NCBI GenBank assembly: GCA_012932295.1 | Contig: JAAONU010000016.1 | Location: 43,679,241-43,743,240 of the forward strand | DNA length: 64,000 bases | Direction: 5' to 3' | Origin: Cyclina sinensis | Taxonomy: Eukaryota; Mollusca; Bivalvia; Venerida; Veneridae | Translations under genes and position numbers: made by a program | The notes under the pieces: generated by a model | Told to the model about the DNA's origin: nothing | Database searches by the model: none | The model's input: only the letters and a program-made list of their open reading frames with translations | Part shown: positions 1 through 12,688 of the stretch, piece after piece | How positions within the stretch are numbered: position 1 is the stretch's first letter | How the letters are laid out: each line of letters opens with the position of its first letter

Positions 1-1843
1 AATGGCACTGAACAAATAAATGGCACTTAACAAATAAATGGAACTGAACAAATCAATGGCACTGAACAAATAACTGGCACTGAACTAATAACTGGCACTG
101 AACTAATAACTGGCACTAAACTAATAAATGGCACTGAACTAATAACTGGCACTGAACAAATAAATTGCACTGAACTAATAAATGGCACTGAACAAATAAA
201 TGGCACTGAACAAATAAATGGCACTGAACAAATAAATGGCACTAAACTAATAAATGGCACTGAACAAATAAATGGCACTGAACTAATCAATGGCACTGAA
301 CTAATAAATGGCACAGAACTAATAAATGGCAATGAACAAATAAATGGCAATGAACAAATCAACGGCACTGAAGTAATAACTGGCACTGAACTAATAACTG
401 GCAGTGAACAAATAACTGGCACTGAAGTAATAACTGGCAGTGAACAAATAAATGGCACTGAACAAATAAATGGCACTGAACTAATAAATGACACTGAACT
501 AATCAATGGCACTGAAGTAATAAATGGCACTGAACACATAAATGGCACTAAACTAATAAATGGCACTGAACAAATAAATGGCACTGAACTAATCAATGGC
601 ACTGAACTAATAAATAGCACTGAACAAATAAATGGCACTGAACAAAAAACTGGCACTGAACTAATAACTGGCACTGACTATTAAGTGGCACTGAACAAAT
701 AAATGGCACTGAACTAATCAATGGCACTGAACTAATAAATGGCACTGAACTAATAAATGGCACTGACTAATAACTGGCACTGAACAAATAACTGGCACTG
801 AACAAATAACTGGCACTGAACTAATAAATGGCACTGAGTAATAACTGGCACTGAACTAATAACTGGCACTGAACAAATAACTGGCACTGAACTCATAAAT
901 GGCACTGACTAATAACTGGCACTGAACAAATAACTGGCACTGAACTAAGAAATGGCACTGACTAATAACTGGCACTGAACAAATAACTGGCACTGAACTA
1001 ATAATTGTCACTGAACTAATAAATGGCACTGACTAATAACTGGCACTGAACTAATAACTGTCACTGAACTAATAAATGGCACTGACTAATAACTGGCACT
1101 GAACTAATAACTGGCAATGAACTTATAACTGGAACTGAACTCATAACTGGCACAGAACTCATAATTGGCACTGAACTAATAAATTGCACTGAACTAATAA
1201 ATGGCACTGAACTAATATCTGGCACTGAACTTATATCTGGCATTGAACTAATAACCGGCACTGAACTAATAACGTTGCACTGAACTAATAAATGGCACTC
1301 GCACTGAACTAATAACTGGATCTTAACTAATAACTGGCACTGAACAAATAATTGGCACTGAACTAATAAATGGAACTGAACAAATAAATAGCACTGAACT
1401 AATAACTGGCACTTAACTTATAACTGGCACTGAACTTATAACTGGAACTGAACTCATAACTGGCACTGAACTCATAACTGGCACTGAACTAATAAATGGC
1501 ACTGAACTAATATCTGGCACTGAACTAATAACTGGCACTGAACTTATAACTGGAACTGAAATCATAACTGGCACTGAACTCATAACTGGAACTGAACTAA
1601 TAAATGGCACTGAACTAATAAATTGCACTGAACAAATAAATGGCACTGAACTAAAAACTGGCATTGAACTAATAACCGGCACTGAACTAATAACGTTGCA
1701 CTGAACTAATAAATGGCACTGGCACTGAACTGATAACTGGCACTTAACTAATAACTGGCACTGAACAAATAACTGGCACTGAACTACATGTAATAAATTG
1801 CACTGAACTTATAACTGGCACTGAACTAATAACTGGCACTGAA
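1..1843. repeat. 18-bp minisatellite array
   Basis: About 100 tandem copies of an 18-base unit, consensus AATGGCACTGAACTAATA, with frequent A/C exchange at the second position (AATGGC or ACTGGC) and CAA/CTA exchange in GAACAAATA/GAACTAATA. Some units are shortened (CTGACTAATA). The array runs off the left edge of the window and ends where the unit breaks down near 1843. Because 18 is a multiple of three, one minus-strand frame stays open for up to 215 codons as a hydrophobic hexapeptide repeat; I read this as a by-product of the period. A rare variant containing AACGTTGCACTG occurs near 1270 and again near 1690, giving a higher-order period of about 420 bp. Confidence 0.97.
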
Positions 1844-4800
1844 ATAAAAACATGACTAAAAGTTTCCTTGTTTGAAAAAAGGACCTTCAAGATGCTGCAT
1901 TAGCTGTCTTTCGGTAATTTGATTTAGCAGTCTATGCATAAACTTTCCATCAATGAGTTCACAGACCTCAGCGCTGCACTGACGCAGGCAGGGCATACTT
2001 CAAAAAATCATTTACATAAATTGACGTCGACGTCGCGTTTGTGACGACCTGCGGTGGTAACGTAACCCCTATGCTAGCTCATTGCTAATTTTTCAAAAAT
2101 TGTTTTATGTATTAAGGTGAAATATTTTAACATATGATGTATAAATTAAGAAACATTTGTTCAGCTGATTTTTTACTGTTGTTTATGCACTTTTTTGCAT
2201 TATGACAGTTGTCTACGAACTTACTGATCAACCCTCGTACGTTTGTGAGATAAATTATAGAAAATTCAGTTTTATGATATGACGATTTTAATCAGTCACA
2301 ACGCTTTTTGACTGGGTAGACAATGTGTATTTTTTGATCGATTTATCTTTTAGAAACAGAAATTATAAATATTATGTCACTAAAACCCTGTAAACTTAAA
2401 CCATGATTTTACTTCATGCAGGCAGTTTTTTAGCCCCACTGCAAGTAAAGGAATAAACTAAGACTTAATTTGTCCAGAAGAATTGTCTCAGTTTTTTTTT
2501 CAGTACAATAATTTGTTTTGTTGATTGTATATTAACAACTTTGACATATTGTTCCTAGAGCAAAAAGTTCTCAGAGGATTTCCTATATCTGTAGTATGTC
2601 AATTCAAAATCAGTTAAGTAAAAATCTCAAATGAAGAATGTGTTTTGCCGTTTTGCAATGTCTGTTGCATTCAGCACTTTCAGTGCTCTGATTTTTACCA
2701 AACTAAGTCGCGCGTCTAGTTCGATGCAACGTGTGTCACGTGTATCTGATTGGTCATAGAGAAACGTTCTCTAAACGTGATCTCCAGGGAGACTCTAACT
2801 CTATTCAGTAGCAGTCAGTTTTATCGAAAAGAACAATACACTGATCAAGAATACATACACCTAAATCTCGCTAAAAAAAACTCTCTTAAAATGCTATTTG
2901 TTTGTAAATGTAGTTGTAAGAGTTTGCTTAAACAAGTCATAATTGAGCATATACTCCACGTGCAAAAATATTCGACACACATGCTGTTAAATTTATGAAA
3001 AATCTTTTGCTTTTAAAATCCTTCTGTTACGTATTATCCCTCTGGCAAGAAGACAACAAATATATCTGAAATAACATAAAACAGCTATTTAACAAGATAT
3101 ATATTCAAACTAAGATCAGATATCTGCCTTGCCCTACAGACTGTACAAATCAGATTCTCTACCACTTACTAACCTATCACTCTATCATACATTTATTCAA
3201 ACTTTTTCTGCCCTTAAATGATTCGGATTGATCTTCTGTGTAATTTCACTACAATTACAAGTTTAAATTCATGAGTATCGCTTTGATAACCTATAAATAT
3301 ATTCAAATTAAATAAAAAATATCCATGATGGACAATAAAAGCGTTCTGACAGAAAACAGGGCATGCATAAAATAGCCGTTTATAAAAAAAGCTTAATCTG
3401 ATATTTCATATGATAAAGAAACGATGAATAACTTCAGTAACTTCAGGCCTTTATGAATTGATATAAGGAAACATAAGATTAAACTCGTGTAGATTATGGT
3501 TATTATGCTGTTGTTGTTTTTCTTGGTGTGCATTTTCAGTGATGGCAGTTATGTTATGTACGCTGAGGTTCCTAATGACTGCGAGAAAAATAAAAGGAAT
3601 AACTTATATTAATGGATCCCTGACCCCTCGCATTTGCATGATTTAACAAAGAAATGCAGTTATATTTTCACCACAAACAAGTTTGCGGGTAAAACCTATT
3701 CTTATAAGATTTAATAGTTATACTATGGACCCATGAACTGTGCTAGAAAGGCCGGTTCCCTTACGTGACCATTACGTCACGCACATGCCTTACCTTACTT
3801 GAAAGAACAACACTAACTACAAATAATATTTCAGTGCATTATTTGGAAATCGTTATGCATGAATCACTTGTTTAAAGATATAACAAATACCAGTACAAAA
3901 TGCTCCCTAACAACTATACACATATATGACCTTTAAAAAGATGAAACGAAACCATTTAAGCAAATTTTGCTTTTATTCTGTGGCAGGTAAATCTAATACT
4001 GTTTGACAATTAGATCTATAAAAACCAGTTTCTTCATTAAATTAACACAAACAAAATGATAAAAAAAAATCACGTCCGCTCAATTACACCTCGCAAAGCT
4101 TGGTGTCCACATTACTGAAAACACCACTGTTAAGCTATGAAAAATAACGCGAAAACATCCGTGACTCACACAAGTGAAAATAGTTTTCTTTTAATTCGTA
4201 AACTCAAACTATATTATTCGTGTTGTTTAATTTGTTAAATTAACAGTACGCTCAACATACCAGCGAATGAAAACACTTCTTTGGGTATTTTGACCATTTT
4301 AGTCCTGCAATAGCACCGAGAAAGAAATATTACAGGACAATATTTGCGAGCAAAAAATCCGCTGACATGTCATCAAAGGATATTTTCCCTATCAATTTAC
4401 TCCGACTTGTAATTTTGGAATGTGGACGACAGATCAGCAGCAACATCTTTTACCGATTGTTTCAACAACTTGAAACTCGATGTATTCTATCATCATGACA
4501 TATACTGTAAATAAAGCTCTGACAACGACACGAATCCGAACAGGTCAGATATCTGAATAAACCTTTTCTTGTCTATGGTTTATATATTTTTCATCAAAAC
4601 ATTGTAAAAGATCAACATATCTTTAAAAATAAATACAATTAAAACACTAACGGTAGAAATGGTAAATGCTGCACGAGCTTGAGCTATGCACGTGCGTAAT
4701 TATCAGTTGTGGGCAGGTACAGAAATATTGCATACAGCATATCGTCTTAGTATTGCCTAGGAGCACTGTGTTTTACTTAGATTTGTTTTTTGTCAAGATA

Positions 4801-5574
4801 CTGTTCTGCAGCAATAAAGAGACAACAGATTCAGTATGATCTGAGTAATGGACAGAAAATTTAAAAAAAAATGAAACCAGTGCGCTGATCGTTTCAAAAT
4901 TGAACAGAGATCGGTGACATGTCAAGAACATGTTCTTACCCAGTAAAATTCGTACAGAAATGATAGCTGTTTTGAATATTTGTGGATTTTTATTATTAAC
5001 ATCGTTTTTATAACAATAAACACATTTAAATCATATTTATTTTATTTAAATAATAATATATAATTCTGTCTGTGCGGTAAGAACACAAAAATGAAATTCA
5101 TAATTATTCGTATATGTGGCTAAGGCGAACTGCACGAGGAGAATGGAGGTGGGAAATTGAGTTGCCGAAACGACAGTACTTGCTCAGTTTCAGTAATAAG
5201 TATGTGTTTATTAGAAAAATACCTGTCAGAAACTTGTTTAAGTAATAATGAAAATATGGTTTGTTTATTTAATATCCCTCACACCTGAGCGTCAGCTCGA
5301 GTCGAGCACCTGTTTCAGAGCCGAATAAAATTGCAAAATTTGTCGGTATATAGCTTTTAGCTAATGTTCTTTATTGTATAGACCGACATAAAATATTCTT
5401 GTATCTTGTAATTAAAATCCCTTCTATCAGTGGCGGTGCTGCCTGTTCGCCAAAATACACGTGCGTACCCAAGGGGGGTGGGGGGGTGGGATGATAATCA
5501 TAATTTAAGCATCCATAAATGACAAAATCTGAAAATCTATGGAGTTTCTGGCCCTTGCCCAATTAGATCGCTAC
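1844..5574. other. AT-rich stretch, no gene seen
   Basis: No ORF above 82 codons, no recognisable domain and no clear splice-flanked exon. A perfect 12-base palindrome GACGTCGACGTC lies at 2023-2034 in a CpG-containing patch. Near 2735-2753 there is a CACGTG E-box followed by an inverted CCAAT box (ATTGG), which could be promoter-like but has no supported gene downstream; the 82-codon ORF at 2750-2998 has no recognisable similarity. A CRE-like TTACGTCA lies near 3772. Confidence 0.5.
5473..5490 (+). repeat. G-run with quadruplex potential
   Basis: The plus strand reads G6-T-G7-T-G3. The run is long enough for a four-tract G-quadruplex. It stands alone in AT-rich DNA. Confidence 0.8.
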
Positions 5575-5981
5575 CCTGAAACTGCAAGGGGCCGTAGCCT
5601 AATTAATTAAGCTTAAAGTGTTGAACCCATTTTATAATTCTGATATTTTTTAGTTGTTCAACCTTTAAGCCTAATTTTAAACTGCATATAACTGAGCGGA
5701 TATTGTTCGGTAGATTATTTACCCTACCCTAGTTAACTTATTAACTAGAACACCAAGTATTCCGATTGCCAAATTTTGAATAAAATGATGGATTAATCAG
5801 GTACGAAATAAGTGTTTCAGTTCTGTACGTATGTATTTGTGTGTTTTCTTGGATTACAGGATCAGGTATGAATTTAGTTATCATATTTTATCATATTTTT
5901 ATCATTTTTGCCTTAAACTCTGTGAACTGTTGGACAAACGAGCCATAAACAGACTTCCTGAAAGTTCAAAAAGTGTCGGAC

Positions 5982-6040
5982 ATTCGGTCTGACAAGCTCT
6001 GAAAACCCGTCAGTCCGAAACAAAATTTGTCAGACCGAAT
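5982..6040. repeat. Short inverted repeat (14-bp arms)
   Basis: ATTCGGTCTGACAA at 5982-5995 is the perfect reverse complement of TTGTCAGACCGAAT at 6027-6040, with 31 bases between. The flanks carry further TCGGAC/GTCCGA motifs. The DNA can form a cruciform or hairpin. Confidence 0.8.
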
Positions 6041-7044
6041 GGAATTTACAACAAAAACAAATGAAAACATGTAATTTTCTCCCCGTTGAAATTAGAACAG
6101 TCATTAATTACAGTGCATTTCAACTTCCTCTGAATCGTACACCAACCATTCTCTGTCCTGCTTCCATTTTTCATTAAATGTTCTCTCTTGTTGCTTTTAA
6201 TTATGTAGATAATAATTATGTGGATTGACTGTTATTCAACTAACTTTTACAAACTACCAGGTAATGTATCTCTGGCATCAAAATTAAGTGACAATTTTGT
6301 GAAAATTCATGTTACTTATGGGATGTGTTATCAACTTCACCAGATTTTTTTTTAACAAAGCACAAATAATTTCAAGTATGTTGATTCATTATACTTGTTG
6401 CTTTCAGAACTAAATGACAGAAATATTCAAGTGTTAGAGAAAAGGACACTTTTTCAATGAAAAAGGAAAAACTGGTACTTATAATAAAATCATCACAACT
6501 TATTATAATCAGTCAATAAAATGTTGTGAGTCTGCCTTATAAAGAGTCTCCAACACACTGTTCTCTATAAATATTAAAATACTTCGGGTCACGGAAATAT
6601 ATGACACACGGAATTTTATCCAAGATTTTCAATGGCTGCCTCATGTTTAGTGAACTTAATATTTCTTGGAATTGTTTGCCTTTAGTCAGCATTGTTTTAA
6701 TATTTAAATCGTTAATTTATATGTCTAGGGTGATACTGAACCAGATAGAAACATTTCTTACATAGGGTTATTAAAGTTGGAACTTTTACTGCATTGCTAC
6801 ACCTCTAAAAAAGCTGATAATGATAGGCAGCTTCGTAAGCATTTTAGACAAAATGGCGGCACCCATTTATTATTTTGAGCGATTATATTTGATGATAGTT
6901 GCTTTTGACATTAGGAAAATGACGAGATTTTATGAAAGGTTTATAAGCAGGTATCGATAAGTGTACCCTTCTTTGAAGTATTTGCCGGTACTTTTTAGAG
7001 TAAGTTTCGGTATCAAGCACTAGGCTTGGGAAAAATGCCAGACA

Positions 7045-7114
7045 GTCGGACCGATCCGGACTGAAAAGATGTCGGACCAAGTGAACATTTATCGGACATG
7101 TCTGACGGTCCGAC
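7045..7114. repeat. Second TCGGACC-type inverted repeat
   Basis: GTCGGACCG at 7045-7053 is the reverse complement of CGGTCCGAC at 7106-7114. Several more CGGAC/GTCCG motifs lie between. The vocabulary resembles the inverted repeat at 5982-6040, so the two may be related elements or two parts of one. Confidence 0.6.
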
Positions 7115-7489
7115 GAATTTCAGCTTAGCCAGATGCGATCAAAGTGAGACGTAGAAGGTGAACAACAATAAAATATCAGATTGTAAAATGGGTTCACCTT
7201 CGGAGGCGAAATAGTGAGACTACAAGGGGCCCATGCGGAGTTTTGTGTATATACTCAGTATCGACCTTGTTTAGTCCAACTAATCAGACTTGTCAAAGAG
7301 ACATGGAGAAAATTTTTGACAGGCAATGTCTTTTTCCAAGTCCAGTCACAAATTGCATTTTTAGGCACGGAAAATGTCCAATTAAAAGTCATTTGGAGCA
7401 ATAACTAGCATTCTTTGAGGAAAATGACCAGCATTATATAACGTTAAAGCAACTGACTCACAGAGTCTCATTAAAAATAAAAATAAAAG

Positions 7490-7560
7490 CTTTAATTTTA
7501 CTAGGATTCGAACCCATGATCTTTTGGTAGGTAAAACTTAGAGCGAAAATCTCAATCTGA
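7490..7560 (-). other. tRNA-like fragment with a B box
   Basis: On the minus strand, GGGTTCGAATC (7505-7515) is a consensus RNA polymerase III B box. No convincing A box lies at the expected distance and no cloverleaf can be drawn. Probably the remnant of a tRNA-derived retroposon. Confidence 0.3.
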
Positions 7561-7821
7561 TTAAAATCATATCCTAAACATTGCTATGCTATTAGGATCT
7601 GAGGACGACCAATAGAAGGTCACCTTCTCGTGACCTATCCATCAGCCAATCAGAGCAATGCTTCCACCCTCATGGAAGTAAATGTTCAACTTGTCAAAAT
7701 CTATTTATATAGCTGGGATCCCAAACAATTATCTGCCATGTTTAAACTGTCACTGAACTCGGGTAAATTTATTTGTCAAGATCTTCCAAAATAATGAAAT
7801 TAATGTTTGTGCAGAATATTA

Positions 7822-9942
7822 TTAGCTCACCTGTGCACGTAGTGCACAAGGTGAGGTATTGTGATCAGTCAATGTCCGTTGTCCGTCGTCGTGCGTGCGT
7901 GCGTGGGTGCGTGCGTCCGTGCGTAAACTTTTGTTTTAAAGAACATCTCCTCCTAAACCACTGGGCCAATTTCAACAAAACTTCACAGAAAAGTTCCTTG
8001 CATAAAGCTCTACCAAAATTGTTCAAAGAATTTGATTCCATGCAGAACTCTGGTTGCTATGGCAACTTAAAGGAAAAACTTTGAAAATCTTCTTGTCTGA
8101 AACCACAAGGCCTAGAGCTTAGATATTTGGCATTTAGCACCCTCTAATGGAACAATACAAAAATTGTTCAAATTATTTCCCTGGGGTAAAAATTGGCCCC
8201 GTCCCAGGGGTCACTTCCTTTTACATAGACTTATATAGGAAATCTTGAAAAATCTTCTTCTCAGAAACCACAGTGCCTACAGCTTTGATATTTGGTATGT
8301 AGCATTGTCTAGTGGATGTCTACCAATTTTGTTCAAATTATGTCCCCTGGGTCAAAATTGGCCACGCCCCAGGGTTCTCTTGGTTTACATATAGTTATAT
8401 AGGAAAAACATGAAAATCATTTTTCTCCAAAACTAATAGGACTAGACCTAAGATATTTTATGTGGAGTATTGTGTAGATAACCTTTCCCAGTATTGTTTA
8501 TATGTTGGCCCTGGGGTCAAAATTGGCCCTGCCCCGGGGGCCCTTAATATGTAAAAAAGGAAATCTTGAAAAATCTTCTTCTCAGAAAGCACAATGCCTA
8601 CAGCTTTGAAATTTGGTATGTAGCATTGTCTTGTGGATGTCTACCAAGTTTGTTCAAATTATGTCCCCTGGGTCAAAATTGGCCACGCCCCAGGGTTCTC
8701 TTGGTTTACATATAGTTATATAGGAAAAACATGAAAAATCATTTTTCTCCGAAATTAATAGGACTAGACCTTAGATATTTGGTGTGGAGTATTGTGTAGA
8801 TAACCTTTCCCAGTATTGTTTATATGTTGGCCCTGGGGTCAAAATTGGCTCTGCCCCAGGGGCTTTTAATATGTAAAAAAGGAAATCTTGAAAAATATTC
8901 TTCTCAGAAACCACAATGCCTACAGCTTTGATATTTGGTATGTAGCATTGTCTTGTGGATGTCTACCAAGTTTGTTCAAATTATGTCCCCTGGGTCAAAA
9001 TTGGCCACGCCGGTTTACATATAGTTATATAGGAAAAACATGAAAAATCATTTTTCTCCAAAAGTAATAGGACTAGACCTTAGATATTTGGTGTTGAGTA
9101 TTGTGTAAAGAACCTTTACCAGTATTGTTTATATGTTGGCCCTGGGGTCAAAATTGGCCCCGCCCCGGGGGCCCTTAATATGTAAAAAAGGCAATCTTTA
9201 AAAATCTTCTTACTGGAAACCTCAATGCCTACAGCTTTGATATTTGGTATGTAGCAATGTCTAGTGATTGTCTACCAAGTTTGTTCAAATTATGTCCCCT
9301 GGGTCAAAATTGGCCACGCCCCAGGGTTCTCTTGTTTTACATTGATTTATATAGGAAAAACATGAAAAATAATTTTTCTCCAAAACAAATAGGTGTAGAC
9401 CTAAGATATTTGGTGTTGAGTATTGTGTGAAGAAGCTTTACCAATATTGATTAAATGTTGGCCCTTGGGTCAAAATTTGCCCTGCCCCGGGGGCCCTTAA
9501 TATGTTAAAAAGGAAATCTTTAAAAATCTTCTTGTCTGAAACCACAAGGCCTTGAATTTTAAAATTTGGCATGAAGCAAGCTTTATCAAGCTTTTTCAAA
9601 TTATTGGATTAGGTTAAAGGTCACGGAGGCTATAAATAGATTTATCTACTGTACCTTATAAAGCCTTTGGTTATAGACCAATATCTTTGATATTCAGTAT
9701 ATAGGTTCCTTGCATGGACCTCTACCCATGGGTAGGGTTTGAGGTCACTGGGTCAAGGTCACCATAGCTTATAATAGATATTTCTACTTTCTGTCTTAGA
9801 GCCTTTATTTATAGACTGATATTTTACATATTTGGTTTGTAGGCACTTATATATTTTCAATAAAAAAATGAAATATTGCTTAACAGCAAACCTACAGCCA
9901 AAGTACTCAGGTGAGCGATCCAGGGCCATCATGGCCCTCATG
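7822..9942 (+). mobile_element. Full-length tandem-core element (GCTCACC family)
   Basis: It begins TTAGCTCACCTGTGCAC with a hairpin (GTGCAC/GTGCAC, then GGTGAG) followed by a GTGCGTGCGTCC-type microsatellite. The interior is tandem: a unit starting near AAATCTTGAAAAATCTTCTT recurs at about 8240, 8561, 8882, 9190 and 9512, giving a period of about 320 bp made of two diverged half-units of about 160 bp. The 3' end has CTCAGGTGAGC (the reverse complement of the 5' end), then the hairpin GGGCCATCATGGCCC, then TCATG. No coding capacity. It is the clearest long copy outside the satellite. Confidence 0.9.
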
Positions 9943-11244
9943 TTTTTTCAAAATATATCTAAGCATTTTCCGTTTCCGATAACAAACATTGTTATGCTAG
10001 ATAGGTTTACACGCAGTCTGAACACGCTGTGTGTACATGTAAGCTATCGAGACGTGTCATAAGCTACAGTGTCATTGGCTGGGATATGAATAACAATAGT
10101 GGAAATTTCAGGTTATTGAGAAGACAGAAATAAATGCATCGTCTTCAGATCTTACCGTAGGGAGATCGTGAACTTCAGTCAGATTGTGAAAATCTACACC
10201 AGTGAGCCACGACGTCTAATTGTCAAAAATTGTCAAAATTAATGTTATGACTAGAGTATCTACCCTGTAACTAACGGGGTAAATTTTTGACCAATAAAAG
10301 TGTGTAAAACTTTATATTTTGATGTTTTTTCTGCAACAAAAAATATGTCAGTAACTTAGTTTAGATATGTTCATCACAGTTACAGCTAGAATTTCCAGAT
10401 GAATAAACATTTTCTTTTTTATCATCAGCCCATCTGTGAGTCGGACGCTTTAAGAGAAACAATTTTTACACAAGTTCCCTAAATATCATTTTTCAATGAA
10501 CAATTTAAGATATCAGATTTGAGTTAAATTTCAGTAGCAACGCTAATCGACTATACAATCAGCCATTTCCGAATGGCTGGAATGAGGAAAACAGTGCATA
10601 TATAGGCAAACATAAGCTACGTACAAATCTGGATATCTGTCATTTGTCGGGCATATTTAATAAACTCTTAATTAAATACATCGAGAGCCATACATTAGAA
10701 AACAATATTTCCATTTCATATAAGAGAACTCCATCGTTACTGGTAAGACACAGTGATTTTCCTACCAGTTTTCATGGCATGATATTTGATAGCGATGTCA
10801 TGCGACATTGCACTGCAGAAGGAGTTTGGCTGTGCTGATGTGAAATAGATAGCAAATACATTTTAGGGCATCAGGTTTTAATGATTTTTTTTCTACTAGA
10901 ATAGTATAGTTAAATATATGTTCTTTAGATTTTTGGTGTGAAGCAAAGATGAATTTATATTTTAACAGAAATACTGAACAAAACCATTGGCAGTGTTGCC
11001 GCTAAATTTTCTGTGCACAAAATTGACAGTTAAAATTAGGCGTTAAGGTTTGAGCATTTTAAAAAAGATGTCTATAAAATGGGTCCAGCCCTCAATGCCA
11101 AATTAATTAGGCTAGACATTTTGAATTCAGAAGGGTTAATATAAAACTCTGGATTTAGTCCTGAATTTAATTCTAATGCAAAGCATATTTAGAAACTGTT
11201 CCCAGGATTAGCTACCAGGAAATATTGCCATTATCTGCCATGTA
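9943..11244. other. No gene seen
   Basis: AT-rich DNA with only short ORFs (76 and 64 codons) that show no recognisable motif. No tandem structure and no terminal repeats found. Confidence 0.45.
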
Positions 11245-12400
11245 CAGGGTTCTCAATAAGAGCCGGCCAAAATGGCCATTTAAAATCACATTTTGGTCGG
11301 TTGATATTACCAAAGGTTAAAAAATCGTTCGTTGTTAAGTGTATATTTTCGCAAATTTTGATGCTTTTGGGCACTCTGTCCTCTTTGCGCTATTTAATGC
11401 GATCTCTGTTTTGCAATGCTTTGGATATCAGCGTTATCATGCAATGTAGACTGGTTAAATTTTCCAATAATTTGATCGCTCTTTATAGAGAAAAGCGAAA
11501 TGCACTCCAGTATTTTGGGAAAACATGACCTGCCAAAATGAGAAAGAGAAAATACGACAGCCAGTTGAATTTGTTTAAATATTTCACGGCCAGTAGTGAG
11601 TTTCAGCATTGATGCCTTTTGTTTTCGGTCCCCCTATTGTGTGTTCTTATTTGCATGCAGAGAGTGTTGCGGCTTAAAAATATTCCATTAAAATTCGGTT
11701 GTTGTGCAATTCTTAAATTTTGAACAAACTGCCAAGCGTCACTTGGCCTTTTGTCTTATCGAAATTCTTTGTTTTGTACTGAATAATTTGATGTAAAAAA
11801 TGAAAGACTATTTTCGTATGGTTTGATTTTTGATTTGATTTTGACTATGATAGTTTATTAAGTTCTAATATTAAGTGATGACATCTCCTGAAAAAATTGT
11901 TGTAAAAAAGTAAACTCTTGCTCTTGTTGTTTACTTTGATAATCTTTGATAATTTTTATGATACTTGTCTATATAAGTGTTGACTGGAACATTTAAGTTT
12001 TAAAGTATGAACCCCAGTTGCTTTTCTGTCAGTTGCTATAACAGTTATTCTTTGTAATTATTGATCTGATAAACTTTTGTAAACCTAGGCTGAGTCATTT
12101 TGAGGAGTATCAGTTTTATAAATGGTTAGTGCAGAAATATGTTAAAAGTATCTATAATGCATGGTAGTATCATACTGCCATGCAATATACAATGTAGATA
12201 CTTTAAACACGTTTGCATTAAAATTTGCCACAAAATGGTCCTTCAGATGGTGCCTTTATATAGTATAGATATAGCCCAAAATGCAGGAAATGAAGTGCTC
12301 AGTTTCAAAATTTTCAGGGGGAGCATGCCCTCGTACCCCCCTAGCTGGCCTGCTAGATTGTTAATTGGGCCTGCTGGGCTGAAACTTAATGAGAACCCTG
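11245..12400. mobile_element. Non-autonomous TIR transposon, hAT-like, 6-bp TSD
   Basis: The left end CAGGGTTCTCAATAAG (11245-11260) matches the inverted right end (reverse complement CAGGGTTCTCATTAAG, ending at 12400) at 15 of 16 bases. CATGTA precedes the left end (11239-11244) and follows the right end (12401-12406), a perfect 6-bp target duplication. The CAGGG-start TIR is hAT-like; hAT groups with 5-6 bp duplications are known, although 8 bp is usual. The interior has no transposase ORF: its ORFs are 122 codons or shorter and lack a DDE or BED signature. It also has subterminal GGCC-rich motifs (GGCCAAAATGGCC on the left, GGGCCTGCTGGGC on the right). Confidence 0.8.
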
Positions 12401-12466
12401 CATGTATCTATATATCTTATTGGAATATATTCATTCCCTTTCAGATATTTTACACTATGCATTTTA

Positions 12467-12641
12467 TTAGCTCACCTGAGCCTTGGGCTCATGGTGGGCT
12501 ATTGTGACCGGTCTTTGTCCATTGTCCGGCGTCCTTCGTCTGTCAACAATTTCATTCAAACGACATCTCCTCTGAAACCAAAGGGCCGAATTTGATGAAA
12601 CTTGCCTGTGATGTTCCTTGCATGAAGCTCTACCAAAGTTG
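12467..12641 (+). mobile_element. 5' fragment of a GCTCACC-family element
   Basis: It starts TTAGCTCACCTGAGCC with the head hairpin and the following ACATCTCCT and GATGTTCCTTGCATGAAGC segments, then stops after AAAGTTGTTCATGTG. Core and 3' end are missing. It lies 60 bp beyond the TIR transposon and just upstream of another copy in the same orientation. Confidence 0.85.
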
Positions 12642-12688
12642 TTCATGTGTCTTTTCCTGTTCTAATCTTTCAATTCTTTGGTTCATTT

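Larger units (their letters stand above)
5612..7201. repeat. Inverted pair of a 50-60 bp motif, possible TIR element
   Basis: The segment 5612-5669 (containing TTGAACCCATTTTATAATTC, then TGATATTTTTTAGTTGTTCAAC) recurs in inverted orientation at 7154-7201 (GGTGAACAACAATAAAATATC, then AGATTGTAAAATGGGTTCACC). Each copy is itself a loose palindrome with GTTGAAC/GTTCAAC ends. The pair brackets about 1.6 kb with no coding potential that I recognise. No target duplication was established, so this may be a DNA element or simply two copies of one repeat in opposite orientation. Confidence 0.45.

Noticed and set aside
27..674. 215-codon minus-strand ORF of hydrophobic hexapeptides
   Set aside because: It is entirely inside the 18-bp minisatellite; a period divisible by three keeps the frame open without selection.
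7773..8084. 103-codon ORF at the start of the tandem-core element
   Set aside because: It runs through the head hairpin and the GTGCGTGC microsatellite; no conservation in sister copies, where the frame is broken.
7822..9942. A protein-coding or structural RNA locus in the GC-rich palindromes of the tandem-core elements
   Set aside because: The palindromes recur in every unit and in many copies, so they are features of the repeat family, not of one locus.
12139..12507. 122-codon ORF across the right end of the TIR element
   Set aside because: It crosses a transposon end and the head of an unrelated element; no transposase signature.
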